Shown: in pieces, positions 15,831-24,460 of the stretch
Numbering within the stretch: position 1 is the stretch's first letter
How the letters are laid out: each line of letters begins with the position of its first letter
NCBI GenBank assembly: GCA_046328525.1
Contig: JAXLWK010000003.1
Location: forward strand, 1,178,001 to 1,242,000
DNA: 64,000 nucleotides
Direction of reading: 5' to 3'
DNA from: JBDHWG01 sp046328525
GTDB taxonomy: Bacteria; Chloroflexota; Anaerolineae; Epilineales; JAHCIE01
Made by a program: the position numbers and the translations under genes
The notes under the pieces: model-generated
Seen by the model: the letters and a program-made list of their open reading frames with translations, nothing else
Told to the model about the DNA's origin: nothing
Database searches by the model: none

Positions 15831-16856
15831 CTACTCCATCCTCCGATCGTCGTCCTCACAGGGGCGGCGCAGCCGCTCAATCACTGCGTCCGACGGCGCA
15901 ACGCCACACATCTCCAACGCCAGCAGCGCCGCGCCCAGCACCGGCGACAGCGCCGGCTCCACGATGTCGGCGCGGGGCGCGCGGCGGCGGATGGCCGGGT
16001 ACAGCCACTGCTTGAACGCCGCACCGGACTGCGCCAGCCCGCCTACGGCCGTGACCGTCGCGCCGGCGGCATCGAATTCCAGGGCGCGCGCGACGGTCGC
16101 TACCATGAGCGCCAGCTCGTCCACGCCGCGCTCGACAATCTCCGTGGCGACGGCGTCGCCGGCGATGGCGGCGTCAAGCACCAGGGGCGCGAGGGTGGCA
16201 ATGTCGGCGCGGGTCATGCCGCCACTCGATCCGTCAAGCCCCGCGTGGTACAGCCGATGCATGATATCCTGCGGGTCGGTCAGGCGCAGGGCGGCGAGCA
16301 GCGGCTCGGTCAGCGCCGTCGCCACGCCGCGGCCATCGGCCGCCCGAGTCAGGGCGATGAGACCGTGAAGGCCCAGGTAGTAGCCGCCGCCCAGGTCGTC
16401 CAGCAGGTAGCCCCAGCCGCCCGCCCGCCACGCGCGGCCATCGGCGCGGCGGCCGTAGCACGAGCTGCCCGTGCCGACAATCAGGGCAATCCCTTCGCGC
16501 CCGCCCAGGCCACCGGCCAGCGCGATGCGGATGTCGTGGTCCACGCCGACACACTCAGCGGGCGCAATGTCCAGCGCCCGCGCCATTCCGCGAATGGCGG
16601 CGCGGTCGGCGTCAGAGACGACACCGGCCATGCCGAAGAACGCGGCGTCGGCCGGCCGGAAGGCTTGCCCCGTCGCATGCCACGCCGCAGAAACCGCGCG
16701 CCCGATGTTCTCTTCGGCGACGCCCACACCCACGTCGTCGTAGTTGGACGGCCCGGCGTACCCCAGCCCCAGCACGCGGCCGATGGCGTCCACGAGGGCG
16801 GCGCGCGTCGTCGAGCCGCCGCCGTCCACGCCGATGACGAGGGACTCGCCGCTCAT
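15831..16856 (-). CDS. BadF/BadG-family sugar kinase (N-acetylglucosamine-kinase-like)
   Basis: A 341-residue ASKHA-fold kinase: GVDGGGSTTRAALVD is the phosphate-1 loop, IVGTGSSCYGR the phosphate-2 motif, and TAVGGLAQSG the adenosine motif. Family members phosphorylate N-acetylglucosamine and related sugars; in this operon it could act on the keto-deoxy acid made by the dehydratase, which is inference. Its ATG overlaps the lactonase TGA (16853-16856), fixing the start. The last dozen residues (RRPCEDDDRRME) are encoded by the edge of a dispersed repeat and are probably not native. Confidence 0.8.
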   Translation of the reverse strand: MSGESLVIGVDGGGSTTRAALVDAIGRVLGLGYAGPSNYDDVGVGVAEENIGRAVSAAWHATGQAFRPADAAFFGMAGVVSDADRAAIRGMARALDIAPAECVGVDHDIRIALAGGLGGREGIALIVGTGSSCYGRRADGRAWRAGGWGYLLDDLGGGYYLGLHGLIALTRAADGRGVATALTEPLLAALRLTDPQDIMHRLYHAGLDGSSGGMTRADIATLAPLVLDAAIAGDAVATEIVERGVDELALMVATVARALEFDAAGATVTAVGGLAQSGAAFKQWLYPAIRRRAPRADIVEPALSPVLGAALLALEMCGVAPSDAVIERLRRPCEDDDRRME

Positions 16857-17926
16857 GCTGGCGCAAACCCCACGTAGGACGCGCCGCTGACCGGCGCCCG
16901 CCCCACCACGTCGCCCACCTCGACACCGCCTGGCTGCAAGGGCAGCACAACAACCTCGTGGCTGTACTGATTGGCGACAAGCATGAAGCGGCCATCCGGC
17001 GCGAGCGCGAAGCAGCGCGGCCACTCGCCGCCGCACGGCGCGATGGCGACGCGGCTCAGGCTCCCGTCGCCGTCCGCGGCGAACGCGGCGATGCTGTTGT
17101 GGCCGCGATTGGAGACGTACACGCGCCCGCCGTCGGGCGAGACGTGGATGTCGGCGACGGTGTTGGCCGCATCCGGGGCCGGCAGCGTGCTAAGAAACTG
17201 GCGCTCGCTCAAGCCGCCGGTCGCGGGGTCGAAGTCATACACACTGACCGTGCTGTCCAGCTCGTTGGCGACGTACATGACGCGGCCATTGGGATGGAAG
17301 GCCATGTGGCGCGGGCCGGCGCCGGGCCGCGCCGCGACATGGGTGTGCGCGCCCAGCCGGCCCTGGCGTGGGTCGAGGGTGTACACCAGCAACTCATCCG
17401 TTCCCAGGTCGGCCACGATGACGAAGCGGTCGTTGGGCGAGACCGTCGCCGAGTGGGCGTGCGGCGCCTTCTGGCGCTGGGGGTGAGCGCCGCTGCCCTC
17501 GTGCTGCACGAAGTCGGTCAGCGGACCGAGCGCCCCGTCATCGCCGATGGGAAACACGCCGACGCTGCCGGAACTGTAGTTGGAGGCCACGAGCCAGCGT
17601 CCGGTCGCGTCGAGCATCAGGTGGCACGGGTGGTCCCCCTGGGTCGAGTGTTGCGTGAGGAGCGCCGCGGCAAACGGTTCGCTCTCGTAGCGCACGGCGC
17701 ACGCTTCGCCGTAGCGTTTGTCGCCGGCCATGCTCGTCTCGCTGACGGCGTACAGCCAGCGCCCGTTCGGGTGCAGCGCCAGGTAGGACGGGTTGACGAT
17801 GCCGCTGACCGCGCCGTAGGGCGTCAGCGCGCCGCTGGCCGCGTCGAACCGGCAGGCATGGATGCCCGGCTGGTCGGCGGCGGCGTAGCCGCTGACGAAG
17901 ACCAACATCTGATTCGTGGCTGTCAT
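16853..17926 (-). CDS. Lactonase, 7-bladed beta-propeller (6-phosphogluconolactonase YbhE/Pgl type)
   Basis: A 357-residue propeller protein with repeated blades such as NPSYLALHPNGRWLYAVSE, HPCHLMLDATGRWLVASNY, GPRHMAFHPNGRVMYVANE and WPRCFALAPDGRFMLVANQ, the pattern of the YbhE lactonase family. It hydrolyses a sugar lactone to the acid. No signal peptide is seen, so it is cytoplasmic. It is placed between a sugar-acid dehydratase (5 bases upstream) and a kinase (ATGA overlap), which suggests an unphosphorylated lactone such as galactono- or gluconolactone as substrate. Confidence 0.85.
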   Translation of the reverse strand: MTATNQMLVFVSGYAAADQPGIHACRFDAASGALTPYGAVSGIVNPSYLALHPNGRWLYAVSETSMAGDKRYGEACAVRYESEPFAAALLTQHSTQGDHPCHLMLDATGRWLVASNYSSGSVGVFPIGDDGALGPLTDFVQHEGSGAHPQRQKAPHAHSATVSPNDRFVIVADLGTDELLVYTLDPRQGRLGAHTHVAARPGAGPRHMAFHPNGRVMYVANELDSTVSVYDFDPATGGLSERQFLSTLPAPDAANTVADIHVSPDGGRVYVSNRGHNSIAAFAADGDGSLSRVAIAPCGGEWPRCFALAPDGRFMLVANQYSHEVVVLPLQPGGVEVGDVVGRAPVSGASYVGFAPA

Positions 17927-17931
17927 GGGCG

Positions 17932-19110
17932 TCACCAGTTCTGCACCGAGCCGTCGGCGCGGCGCCAGTGCGGCGCTTCCCAAAATCGCCAGGTCTGCGC
18001 CTTAGCGCGCTCCTCGTCCAGCTCGACGCCGAGGCCGGGCGTGTCGAGCACCGGGAAGGAATTGCCGACAAGCCGCGGCTGCACCGGGAACAGCAGGTCC
18101 GCGTCGTTGACGCCCTTGTCGCCGTAATAGAGGTTTTCGGTCTGGGTCGCCCGCACTTCGAGCCACGCGAAGTTGGGCGCGGCGGCGGCGAGGTGGATCG
18201 TGGCCGCCGTGCAGACGGGACCGAGCGGGTTGTGGGGCATGAGGTCAATGTAGTGCGCCTCGGCCCAGCCGGCGACCTTCATCGCCTCGGTGAAGCCGCC
18301 GACGTTGCAGATGTCCACGCGGGCAAAGTCGGTCAGGTGGCGCTCGATGTACGGCAGGAATTGCCACTTGCTGGCGAACTCCTCGCCGACGGCGAAGGGG
18401 ACATCGGTCAGCTGACGCAGGGCCGCGTAGGCCTCCGGCGTCTCGTCGCGGATCGGCTCCTCGATGAAGTCCAGCGTGCCCATGGGCATCCGCTGGCAGA
18501 ACGAGGCCGTCTCGGCGATACTGAGCCGGTGGTGGTAGTCAATGCCCAGGGTGACATCGCTACCGACGGTCTCGCGCGCCTTGACCAGCCAACGCGCGGT
18601 GTGGCCGAGGCTCTCGCGCGGCTCGAACACGGCCGGCGATTCGTGGGCGCGCGGCGAGAGGGGCGTCGTGCGGATGACGTTCCAGCCGGCGTTGACCAGG
18701 ATCTGCATGCCCTCGATCATCTGCTCGCCCGTGCCGCCCGGCGCCGTGGCGAAGCACGGGATGACGTCGCGGTGCTTCCCGCCGAGAAGCTGATAGACCG
18801 GCACGCCGAGCGCCTTGCCGACAATGTCGTGCAGGGCGATGTCAATGGCGCTCTGGGCGGCGAGGAGAACGCGCCCACCCTCGAAGTACTGGCTGCGATA
18901 CAGCTCCTGCCAGATGCGGCCGCGCTGCATCGGGTCCTGGCCGATGAGGAACTCGCGGAAATGGTTGACCGCGCCCATGACGGCCAGCTCGCGCCCGCTC
19001 AGCCCGGCCTCCCCCAGGCCGTAGATGCCCTCGTCGGTTTCCACCTTGACCACAAGCTGGTTGCGAACGCCTACCCACACCGGGTAGTTCTTGATGTCGG
19101 TGATGCGCAT
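17932..19110 (-). CDS. Enolase-superfamily sugar-acid dehydratase, D-galactonate-dehydratase-like
   Basis: A 392-residue mandelate racemase/muconate lactonising enzyme. Metal ligands are seen in LGIDYHHR, DFIEEP and VGEEFAS. LMPHNPLGPV with the catalytic His is characteristic of D-galactonate dehydratases (DgoD), which yield 2-keto-3-deoxygalactonate. The start at 19110 begins at MRITDIKNYPV, the usual N-terminus of the capping domain. It lies between the sugar dehydrogenase and lactonase genes in the same direction, which fits an oxidative sugar route. Exact substrate specificity cannot be read from the sequence. Confidence 0.82.
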   Translation of the reverse strand: MRITDIKNYPVWVGVRNQLVVKVETDEGIYGLGEAGLSGRELAVMGAVNHFREFLIGQDPMQRGRIWQELYRSQYFEGGRVLLAAQSAIDIALHDIVGKALGVPVYQLLGGKHRDVIPCFATAPGGTGEQMIEGMQILVNAGWNVIRTTPLSPRAHESPAVFEPRESLGHTARWLVKARETVGSDVTLGIDYHHRLSIAETASFCQRMPMGTLDFIEEPIRDETPEAYAALRQLTDVPFAVGEEFASKWQFLPYIERHLTDFARVDICNVGGFTEAMKVAGWAEAHYIDLMPHNPLGPVCTAATIHLAAAAPNFAWLEVRATQTENLYYGDKGVNDADLLFPVQPRLVGNSFPVLDTPGLGVELDEERAKAQTWRFWEAPHWRRADGSVQNW

Positions 19111-19174
19111 GTGTCGTGGCTCCAGGCCCCGGCGCGCGGCCAGGGCGATTGTGCGTGGGCGAGCGAGTTGCCCG

Positions 19175-20656
19175 CTACCCAAATGTCAATTCCCAGATCG
19201 CTCCCGCGTCGCCGAACTCCAGGACGTAGAGCTTGTTGTCCACCAGAAGCGTGTCTATCGGATTCTTGAAGCCGCGCGCGATCTGGGTCGTCGTGGCTTC
19301 GTAGTTGTCGCCGCGCTTGTTCAGCCGCAGGTAGAGCAGGTCCTGCCCCTTGTCCTGGAGCGTCCCGCCCGCCGCGCCCCAGCTCGTCAGGAAGGCCGCT
19401 GGCGTGTCCCCGCCGCCGCGCAGGTCCGCCGGCATCTTGTCGCCTGTGACGAAGGCGAGGCCGAGAGGCGAGCGGTGAGGCGTGAACGTGTTCAGCGGCT
19501 TGCCCTCGGCGCCCGCGTCGTGCGGCTGGCCGTCGTCGCTGCGGTACTGTGCCGCGTCCGGCCCCAGGTTCACGATGGGATCGGCGAACTTCGACACCGG
19601 CGGCTTCGGAAAGCCGGGGTCGTTGCGGTACGCGCCGCTCTTGACCGCTACGAAGTCCATCGAGAGGCGGCGGTCCTTCGTCGGGTCGTAGTCCGCAAAC
19701 TGCTGCGGGTTGTCCTGCGTCCCGAAGCGCCACGGGAAGCCGTAGTGCTGGCCTTCGCGGATCCAGTTTAGCTCGTCGGGGAAGTCGGCGTCCGGGCCGT
19801 TGTCCACGGCGATGAGGTCGCCGTTCGGCGCAAACTTGAGGTCAAAGGCGTTGCGCGTGCCGTCGGCGAACAGGTACGGCTTGAGCGCCGCCTCGTCGGC
19901 CGGCAGCGTCAGGTCGGTCGCGTCGGCAGGCACGCGGAAGATCGCCGAGGTCAGCGGCACTTCCCGCAGGTCGGGGAACGTGAGGCCGTTAGTTTCCACC
20001 TCACCGTGGTCCGTGCGCGAGCCACTGTTGTAGTAGAGCCACTTGCCGTCGGGGCTGACCGTGATGCCGTTGGCCAGGTGGTCGAAGTTCGTCCCGCTGA
20101 GTTGGTAAGGCTCGGTGGACGAGACGGTCTGCCAGTCGAACGCGCCGGAGGCGTTGGGTTTGCCGCGCCGCACAATGGCCTGCGTCTGCTTCGCGCCGAC
20201 CTTCTTGTTCACCGCCACGTACAGGGTTCCGTCTGGCCCAAACGCCATGCCGGCCGGGTCGCCGTCCGCGACGATGTCCTTCTTCGCCTGCACCTTGTCG
20301 GCCTTGCCGGGCGGCGTGGGGTCGAGGCGAAACAGGCCGTTGGTGGGGTGGAGGAAGTAAATCTTGCCGTCGGCGGGGCTGCGGGCGAGCTTGATGTTCC
20401 CACCCCCCACGCCCAGCGCCTTGCGCAGCGTGATGCCGCTGCGCACGAGGGTCGGACCGCCGGCCACCGGCTGCGACTCCACTTTGGCGCGCGACATGCT
20501 GTCGGCGGCCGGCGCGGGCGGCGACTGGACGCGGCAGCCGGCCGCCATGAGAATGCCACCCAGAACGAGCGCAAGTAAGAGCCGATGTAGTGACGACTTC
20601 AGTCGTTCTTTGGCCGGGGAAGCGACTGAAGTCGCTACTACATACAGAAATTTCAT
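19175..20656 (-). CDS. Lipoprotein sugar dehydrogenase, PQQ-type beta-propeller (glucose/sorbosone dehydrogenase family)
   Basis: A 493-residue protein with a lipoprotein signal (LLLALVLGGILMAAGC, Cys about 41) and a propeller of the soluble glucose/sorbosone dehydrogenase family (DGTLYVAV, HLANGITVSPDGKWLYYNSG, FDLKFAPNGDLIAVDNGPDADFPDELNWI, SPLGLAFVTGDKMP). Such enzymes oxidise an aldose at C1 to the lactone, usually with PQQ, outside the membrane. The start is fixed by an ATGA overlap with the upstream gene (20653-20656). Oddly, residues about 5-24 are encoded by a dispersed inverted repeat, so the N-region of the signal peptide is repeat-derived. Confidence 0.8.
   Translation of the reverse strand: MKFLYVVATSVASPAKERLKSSLHRLLLALVLGGILMAAGCRVQSPPAPAADSMSRAKVESQPVAGGPTLVRSGITLRKALGVGGGNIKLARSPADGKIYFLHPTNGLFRLDPTPPGKADKVQAKKDIVADGDPAGMAFGPDGTLYVAVNKKVGAKQTQAIVRRGKPNASGAFDWQTVSSTEPYQLSGTNFDHLANGITVSPDGKWLYYNSGSRTDHGEVETNGLTFPDLREVPLTSAIFRVPADATDLTLPADEAALKPYLFADGTRNAFDLKFAPNGDLIAVDNGPDADFPDELNWIREGQHYGFPWRFGTQDNPQQFADYDPTKDRRLSMDFVAVKSGAYRNDPGFPKPPVSKFADPIVNLGPDAAQYRSDDGQPHDAGAEGKPLNTFTPHRSPLGLAFVTGDKMPADLRGGGDTPAAFLTSWGAAGGTLQDKGQDLLYLRLNKRGDNYEATTTQIARGFKNPIDTLLVDNKLYVLEFGDAGAIWELTFG
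20586..20642. repeat. 57-bp inverted repeat inside the 5' end of the sugar dehydrogenase gene
   Basis: TGTAGTGACGACTTCAGTCG at the left and CGACTGAAGTCGCTACTACA at the right form imperfect inverted arms with about three mismatches. Each arm carries its own GACTTCAGTC / GACTGAAGTC palindrome. The element is of the same style as the perfect palindrome at 7051-7076. It lies wholly within coding sequence (codons 5-24). Confidence 0.8.
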
Positions 20657-23600
20657 GACACCACCGCCCATCGCCGGTGCAGGAGCGCGCCCTGGTGGTT
20701 GGCGTCGAGCGCCAGGAGCGCGTCAAACGCGCGCTCGGCCTCGGCTGCATCCCCCAGGCCGAGATGCCCCAGCGCCAGCATGTAGTTACAGTGAATGCGG
20801 TTGCGCGTGTTCAGGTCCTCATCGAATACCAGGAACGTGGGCAGCGACACGGCGAAGTAGTCCATCGTCACCTCGTCCTCCAGGTGCGCCCGCCCGTAAT
20901 CCACGAGGCGCTGGAAGATTGCGGCGGCTTCGGCGTCGCGCCCGAGCTGCCGGCTTGCAAGCCCCTGGTAGAAGATCATGTCAGGCGGCTGGTCGTTGTA
21001 GTACAGCGCCGAGACCGGCTCACTCGACCCCGCCGCCGCTCTCTCGAACGCCGCCGTTGCATCGCTGTGCCGGCCTTGCGCCCTGAGCGCCAGGCCCAGG
21101 TCGTAGTAGATGTTGTTCTCCTGGGCATTGGGCAGCTTCCCCTCGCCCAGGGTGTGGGGGTAGACGGTTGCCCGCTCCAGCAGCTCGGCGGCCTGAGCGG
21201 GCTGCCCGTCGGCCAGCAGCGCCCGCGCCGCCTCGACGAGGCTCACGACGTATTGCCCGACCACCTTGCCCTCGCCGCCCTCCCACGGGTGGAAGCGCCG
21301 CCCCATCAGGGCCGCGTAGGCGTCGGCGTGGCGGCCGTGAATGTTGAGCAGCGTGATGAACTCAATCGTCAGGTCGTCGCGGCGCTCGACCAGGCGCGGA
21401 TAGGCTGCCAGGCGAGCCAGGCGCTCGCCGGGTGGGCGGTTCAGCCGCTTGTCGATCTGGTCCAGCTCGAACAGCACGCGGGCATCGTCCGGGTTCAGGC
21501 TGAACGCGCGCTCGTAGGCCGCCTTCGCCCGCTCCGCGTCCTGGAGCTTGTTGAAGTACGCCAGGCCGAGGTTACGATGCGTCGTCGGGAAAGACGGGTC
21601 CATGTCCCGCGCCCGCTCCCAGCACGCGATGGCCTCGGCGTAGCGGCGGTGAGCATACCAGAAGTTGCCGAGGTAGTACGGGGCGCGGGCGTCGGCCGGG
21701 TTCAGCCGCATCGCCGTCTCCAGAACCGGGACGCTCTCCAAGCGGTGGGGGAAGCAGTAGTCGGGCGGCATGGTGGCGGCGGCCGCGAACGTCTCCGCCG
21801 CGCCCGGTGCGTCGCCGGCTTCGAGCCGTGCATAGGCCAGGAAATATAGGAGCATCGGGTCCGTCTTAGGCGCAACACCCAGCACGGCGATGGCGTCGTC
21901 GGCCAGGCCCGCCGCCAGGTAGTCGAGGGCCACCTCGATGAAGCGGTGCGGCGCCGGGGTGATGACCTCGTCGAACAGACTGTCGTCGGCGAGCCGCCTG
22001 ACCTCCCACATCACGTTCACGTCCATGGGGTCCAGGTCGAGCGCCAGCGCCGCTTCGTCCAGGGCCGCGTCTATACGTTCGAGATGACGCAGCAGGGCGA
22101 TCTTGAGATGGCGCGCCTTGTGGTGCGACCAGTTGCGCCGCAGGGCATTCTCGGCCAACTGAAGCGCCTCCTCGAACGCGCCACGCCGCGCCGCCAGCCG
22201 CGCCAGCTCGAAGTACGCCGCATCCTGCCATGCCGCATTCCACACCGCCTTGTAGAAAGCGTCGAAGGCGTCGGCGTCGCGGCCCTGCATCTTGAGCGCC
22301 AGGCCCAGGTTGTAGAACGGCTCGCCGTCGTAGGGGTTGGGGTTGCGGCGCGTGAGGCCGGTGATGGCCTGGCGGAAGTGGCCCTCGGCGTCGGCGAACT
22401 TGCCGCGGCGGTAGAGGAGCAGACCGAGAGCGTTGTGGCAGCGGCTGTCGAGCGGATCGCGGCGCAGCGCCTCTTCGTAGTACGGCTCCGGCGCGTAGGT
22501 CGCGTGGCGGTATTGCTCCAGGTGCAAGCCGTTGAGGAACAGCTCCTCGTTAGACGCGATCTCGCTCGGCGGTTTCGCCGCCGTCGCCGGCGACGGAATA
22601 GGACCGCGCGCCGGCGATGGCGGCGTGAAAGCCACTAGCTCCCGCTGCGTGGCGGCATCCAGGACCCGCAGGGTGACGGCCGTCGGCGCAGTGTCGGCGG
22701 GCAGCGCCACAGTCTCGATCAAGACGCGCTCCGGCGAGAGCGCCTCGTCGCGTGCCCAGGCCACCTGGCCGGCCACACCTAGCTCGACCCGCACCGCGCG
22801 GGGCTGCGTGACGTACACGCCCACCTTCGCCGTTGCGCCCTCGACAACCAGGTTCACGGCGGCCTCGCGGCTGGCGTTGTGGGCCGGCCCGATGAGCTTG
22901 TACGGCATGAACACCTGGCTGAAGCGCTTCTCCTCGCCAGGCATCAGCCACGAGAAGTCCGGCTGGTTGTCGGTGAACGCGCCACACATCAGCTCGATAT
23001 ATGGGCCGTCCTCGTCGGTCAGGTGGCGGTCCCACGCCTGCCCGAACTCGCCGTTGCCCCACGTCCACTGTTTCTTGCCCGGCACGACGTGGTGATCGGC
23101 GATGTGCAGCATGCCCGCCCGCCGCCCGTGGTCATAGTCGCCCAGGAAGTCGTAGTCGGAGTGGTACGCCATATACGAGGTCGGCGCGGGGATATTCTTG
23201 TAGCGCGAGATGTCCGTGCCGGGCGCGTAGTTGACCTTGTAGTAGACACCTGTGGCGATGGGGAAGTCGCTCACGTCGCGCTTGCCGTGGTCCATGACGG
23301 CGTGGACATCCGGCGGGAAGGCCGACTGGTAGTCGTCGTTCACGGCCACCGCCGGGTTCGCCCACCATAGAAACGTCTGCGGCTCGCTCGTCCCGTTGTA
23401 AAGCTGGACACTCACTTCGAGGGAGGCGCGCTCCGGGTAGAGGGTGAAGCCGTGCGCCCCCCTGGTGAAGAACATCCGCTCAGTCTCGGCGCACCATACC
23501 GTCGCGCTCCCGTCGTCGGTCCTGACGATGCGCCAGTCCACCGGATCGAAGGTACTTGGGCGGTGGTGTTGCGGCCAGTTGAACTCGATACCGCCGGAAA

Positions 23601-23943
23601 TCCACGGCCCGGCAAGCCCGACTAGCGCGGGCTTGACAACTCGGTTGTAGTAGATAAAGTGATAGCCGTTCGTCTTGTCCAGCGCCATCTGGACGCGGCC
23701 GCCTAGCTCTGGCAAGATCATGACCTTGAGATAGCGGTTTTCCAGGAACAGGGCGGTGTACGGCCTGTCGGCCTTCTCGTCGAACACCCTATCTATCACA
23801 GGGTGCGGGTAGACGACGCCGCTGCTGCCCTGGTAGACACGCTTCTCCAAGAACATCGGGTTCCTGTCCGGCTCCCCAATGCCATACGTTGGGATGATGA
23901 CCGTCTCGGCCCAGGCTTCGACGGCGGGCGCAAGATTGCTCAT
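20653..23943 (-). CDS. DUF5107 and tetratricopeptide-repeat protein
   Basis: A 1096-residue protein without signal peptide. Residues about 1-420 match the DUF5107 pattern: LENRYLKVMILPELGGRVQMALDKTNGYHFIYYN and AGPWISGGIEFNWPQHHRPSTF, which resembles the galactose-mutarotase-like fold. The rest is a chain of TPR units (DSRCHNALGLLLYRRGKFADAEGHFRQAI; EPFYNLGLALKMQGRDADAFDAF; FPTTHRNLGLAYFNKLQDAERAKAAYERAF). No reaction is established for this family; the fold and the operon suggest binding or epimerisation of a sugar. It is the first gene of the five-gene oxidative sugar operon. Confidence 0.82.
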   Translation of the reverse strand: MSNLAPAVEAWAETVIIPTYGIGEPDRNPMFLEKRVYQGSSGVVYPHPVIDRVFDEKADRPYTALFLENRYLKVMILPELGGRVQMALDKTNGYHFIYYNRVVKPALVGLAGPWISGGIEFNWPQHHRPSTFDPVDWRIVRTDDGSATVWCAETERMFFTRGAHGFTLYPERASLEVSVQLYNGTSEPQTFLWWANPAVAVNDDYQSAFPPDVHAVMDHGKRDVSDFPIATGVYYKVNYAPGTDISRYKNIPAPTSYMAYHSDYDFLGDYDHGRRAGMLHIADHHVVPGKKQWTWGNGEFGQAWDRHLTDEDGPYIELMCGAFTDNQPDFSWLMPGEEKRFSQVFMPYKLIGPAHNASREAAVNLVVEGATAKVGVYVTQPRAVRVELGVAGQVAWARDEALSPERVLIETVALPADTAPTAVTLRVLDAATQRELVAFTPPSPARGPIPSPATAAKPPSEIASNEELFLNGLHLEQYRHATYAPEPYYEEALRRDPLDSRCHNALGLLLYRRGKFADAEGHFRQAITGLTRRNPNPYDGEPFYNLGLALKMQGRDADAFDAFYKAVWNAAWQDAAYFELARLAARRGAFEEALQLAENALRRNWSHHKARHLKIALLRHLERIDAALDEAALALDLDPMDVNVMWEVRRLADDSLFDEVITPAPHRFIEVALDYLAAGLADDAIAVLGVAPKTDPMLLYFLAYARLEAGDAPGAAETFAAAATMPPDYCFPHRLESVPVLETAMRLNPADARAPYYLGNFWYAHRRYAEAIACWERARDMDPSFPTTHRNLGLAYFNKLQDAERAKAAYERAFSLNPDDARVLFELDQIDKRLNRPPGERLARLAAYPRLVERRDDLTIEFITLLNIHGRHADAYAALMGRRFHPWEGGEGKVVGQYVVSLVEAARALLADGQPAQAAELLERATVYPHTLGEGKLPNAQENNIYYDLGLALRAQGRHSDATAAFERAAAGSSEPVSALYYNDQPPDMIFYQGLASRQLGRDAEAAAIFQRLVDYGRAHLEDEVTMDYFAVSLPTFLVFDEDLNTRNRIHCNYMLALGHLGLGDAAEAERAFDALLALDANHQGALLHRRWAVVS

Positions 23944-23974
23944 GGTCGCTCTCTAAGGGCTAAGTTTCGGCGGT

Positions 23975-24003
23975 AGTATAGCGAACTGGGCATGAAAACG
24001 CAA
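23975..24003 (-). promoter_or_regulatory. Promoter of the five-gene sugar operon
   Basis: On the minus strand TTGCGT (24003-23998) and TATACT (23980-23975) are 17 bases apart. The predicted transcript start is about 25 bases before the DUF5107 start codon. Confidence 0.6.
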
Positions 24004-24057
24004 TCCTTTGCGCGCACGCCCGACGGCAATTCTGGCGACCAATTTCTAGACGGAAAC

Positions 24058-24076
24058 TTAAAGTTTTATTAAAGTT
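24058..24076. promoter_or_regulatory. Tandem TTAAAGTT boxes 11 bp apart, upstream of the importer promoter
   Basis: TTAAAGTT occurs at 24058-24065 and 24069-24076, one helical turn apart, in an AT-rich patch; AAACTTAAAGTTT (24054-24066) is also a palindrome. The patch ends 36 bases before the -35 box of the plus-strand promoter, a usual place for an activator on direct repeats. Confidence 0.5.
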
Positions 24077-24111
24077 AAGGGGACTTGCCCACGTAATCGT
24101 TTGCGGGCGGC

Positions 24112-24139
24112 TTGACGCTTTCAAAAAAGAGGGTAGAAT
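24112..24139 (+). promoter_or_regulatory. Promoter of the ABC importer operon
   Basis: TTGACG (24112-24117) and TAGAAT (24134-24139), 16 bases apart, form a good housekeeping promoter. The leader to the start codon is then about 310 bases. Confidence 0.75.
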
Positions 24140-24410
24140 CAGTCCGACGCGTACTCGACAAATTCCCGTGACGTAACCTGGGTTGCATACAGACGATGGA
24201 GTCAAGCTAGACGATTCTGCCAACATGTCCTTGCCATCATCCCTGCACGCGTTCTGCGTGTTCTCACGGCCCGGAGAAGTTCCGAATCGACCTGTCTATT
24301 GGCGACACGTGCCTTACTCGGAAGCCTCACGCCGCTGTCGCCCCTGAAGGAGGAAGATTATTGGCGGAACCTGTCTAACGTTCGGAAGTAGTGTCTTGTT
24401 CAGGTACGAT

Positions 24411-24426
24411 GCGCCAACGTTGGCGC
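24411..24426. promoter_or_regulatory. Perfect 16-bp palindrome GCGCCAACGTTGGCGC in the importer leader
   Basis: A perfect palindrome with the central CG of LacI-family operators, 34 bases before the start of the binding-protein gene. As it lies far downstream of the promoter it could act as a roadblock operator. No repressor gene is adjacent. Confidence 0.5.
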
Positions 24427-24460
24427 CCATCACCACCCCCTCATAGGAGAGGAGCAACCC

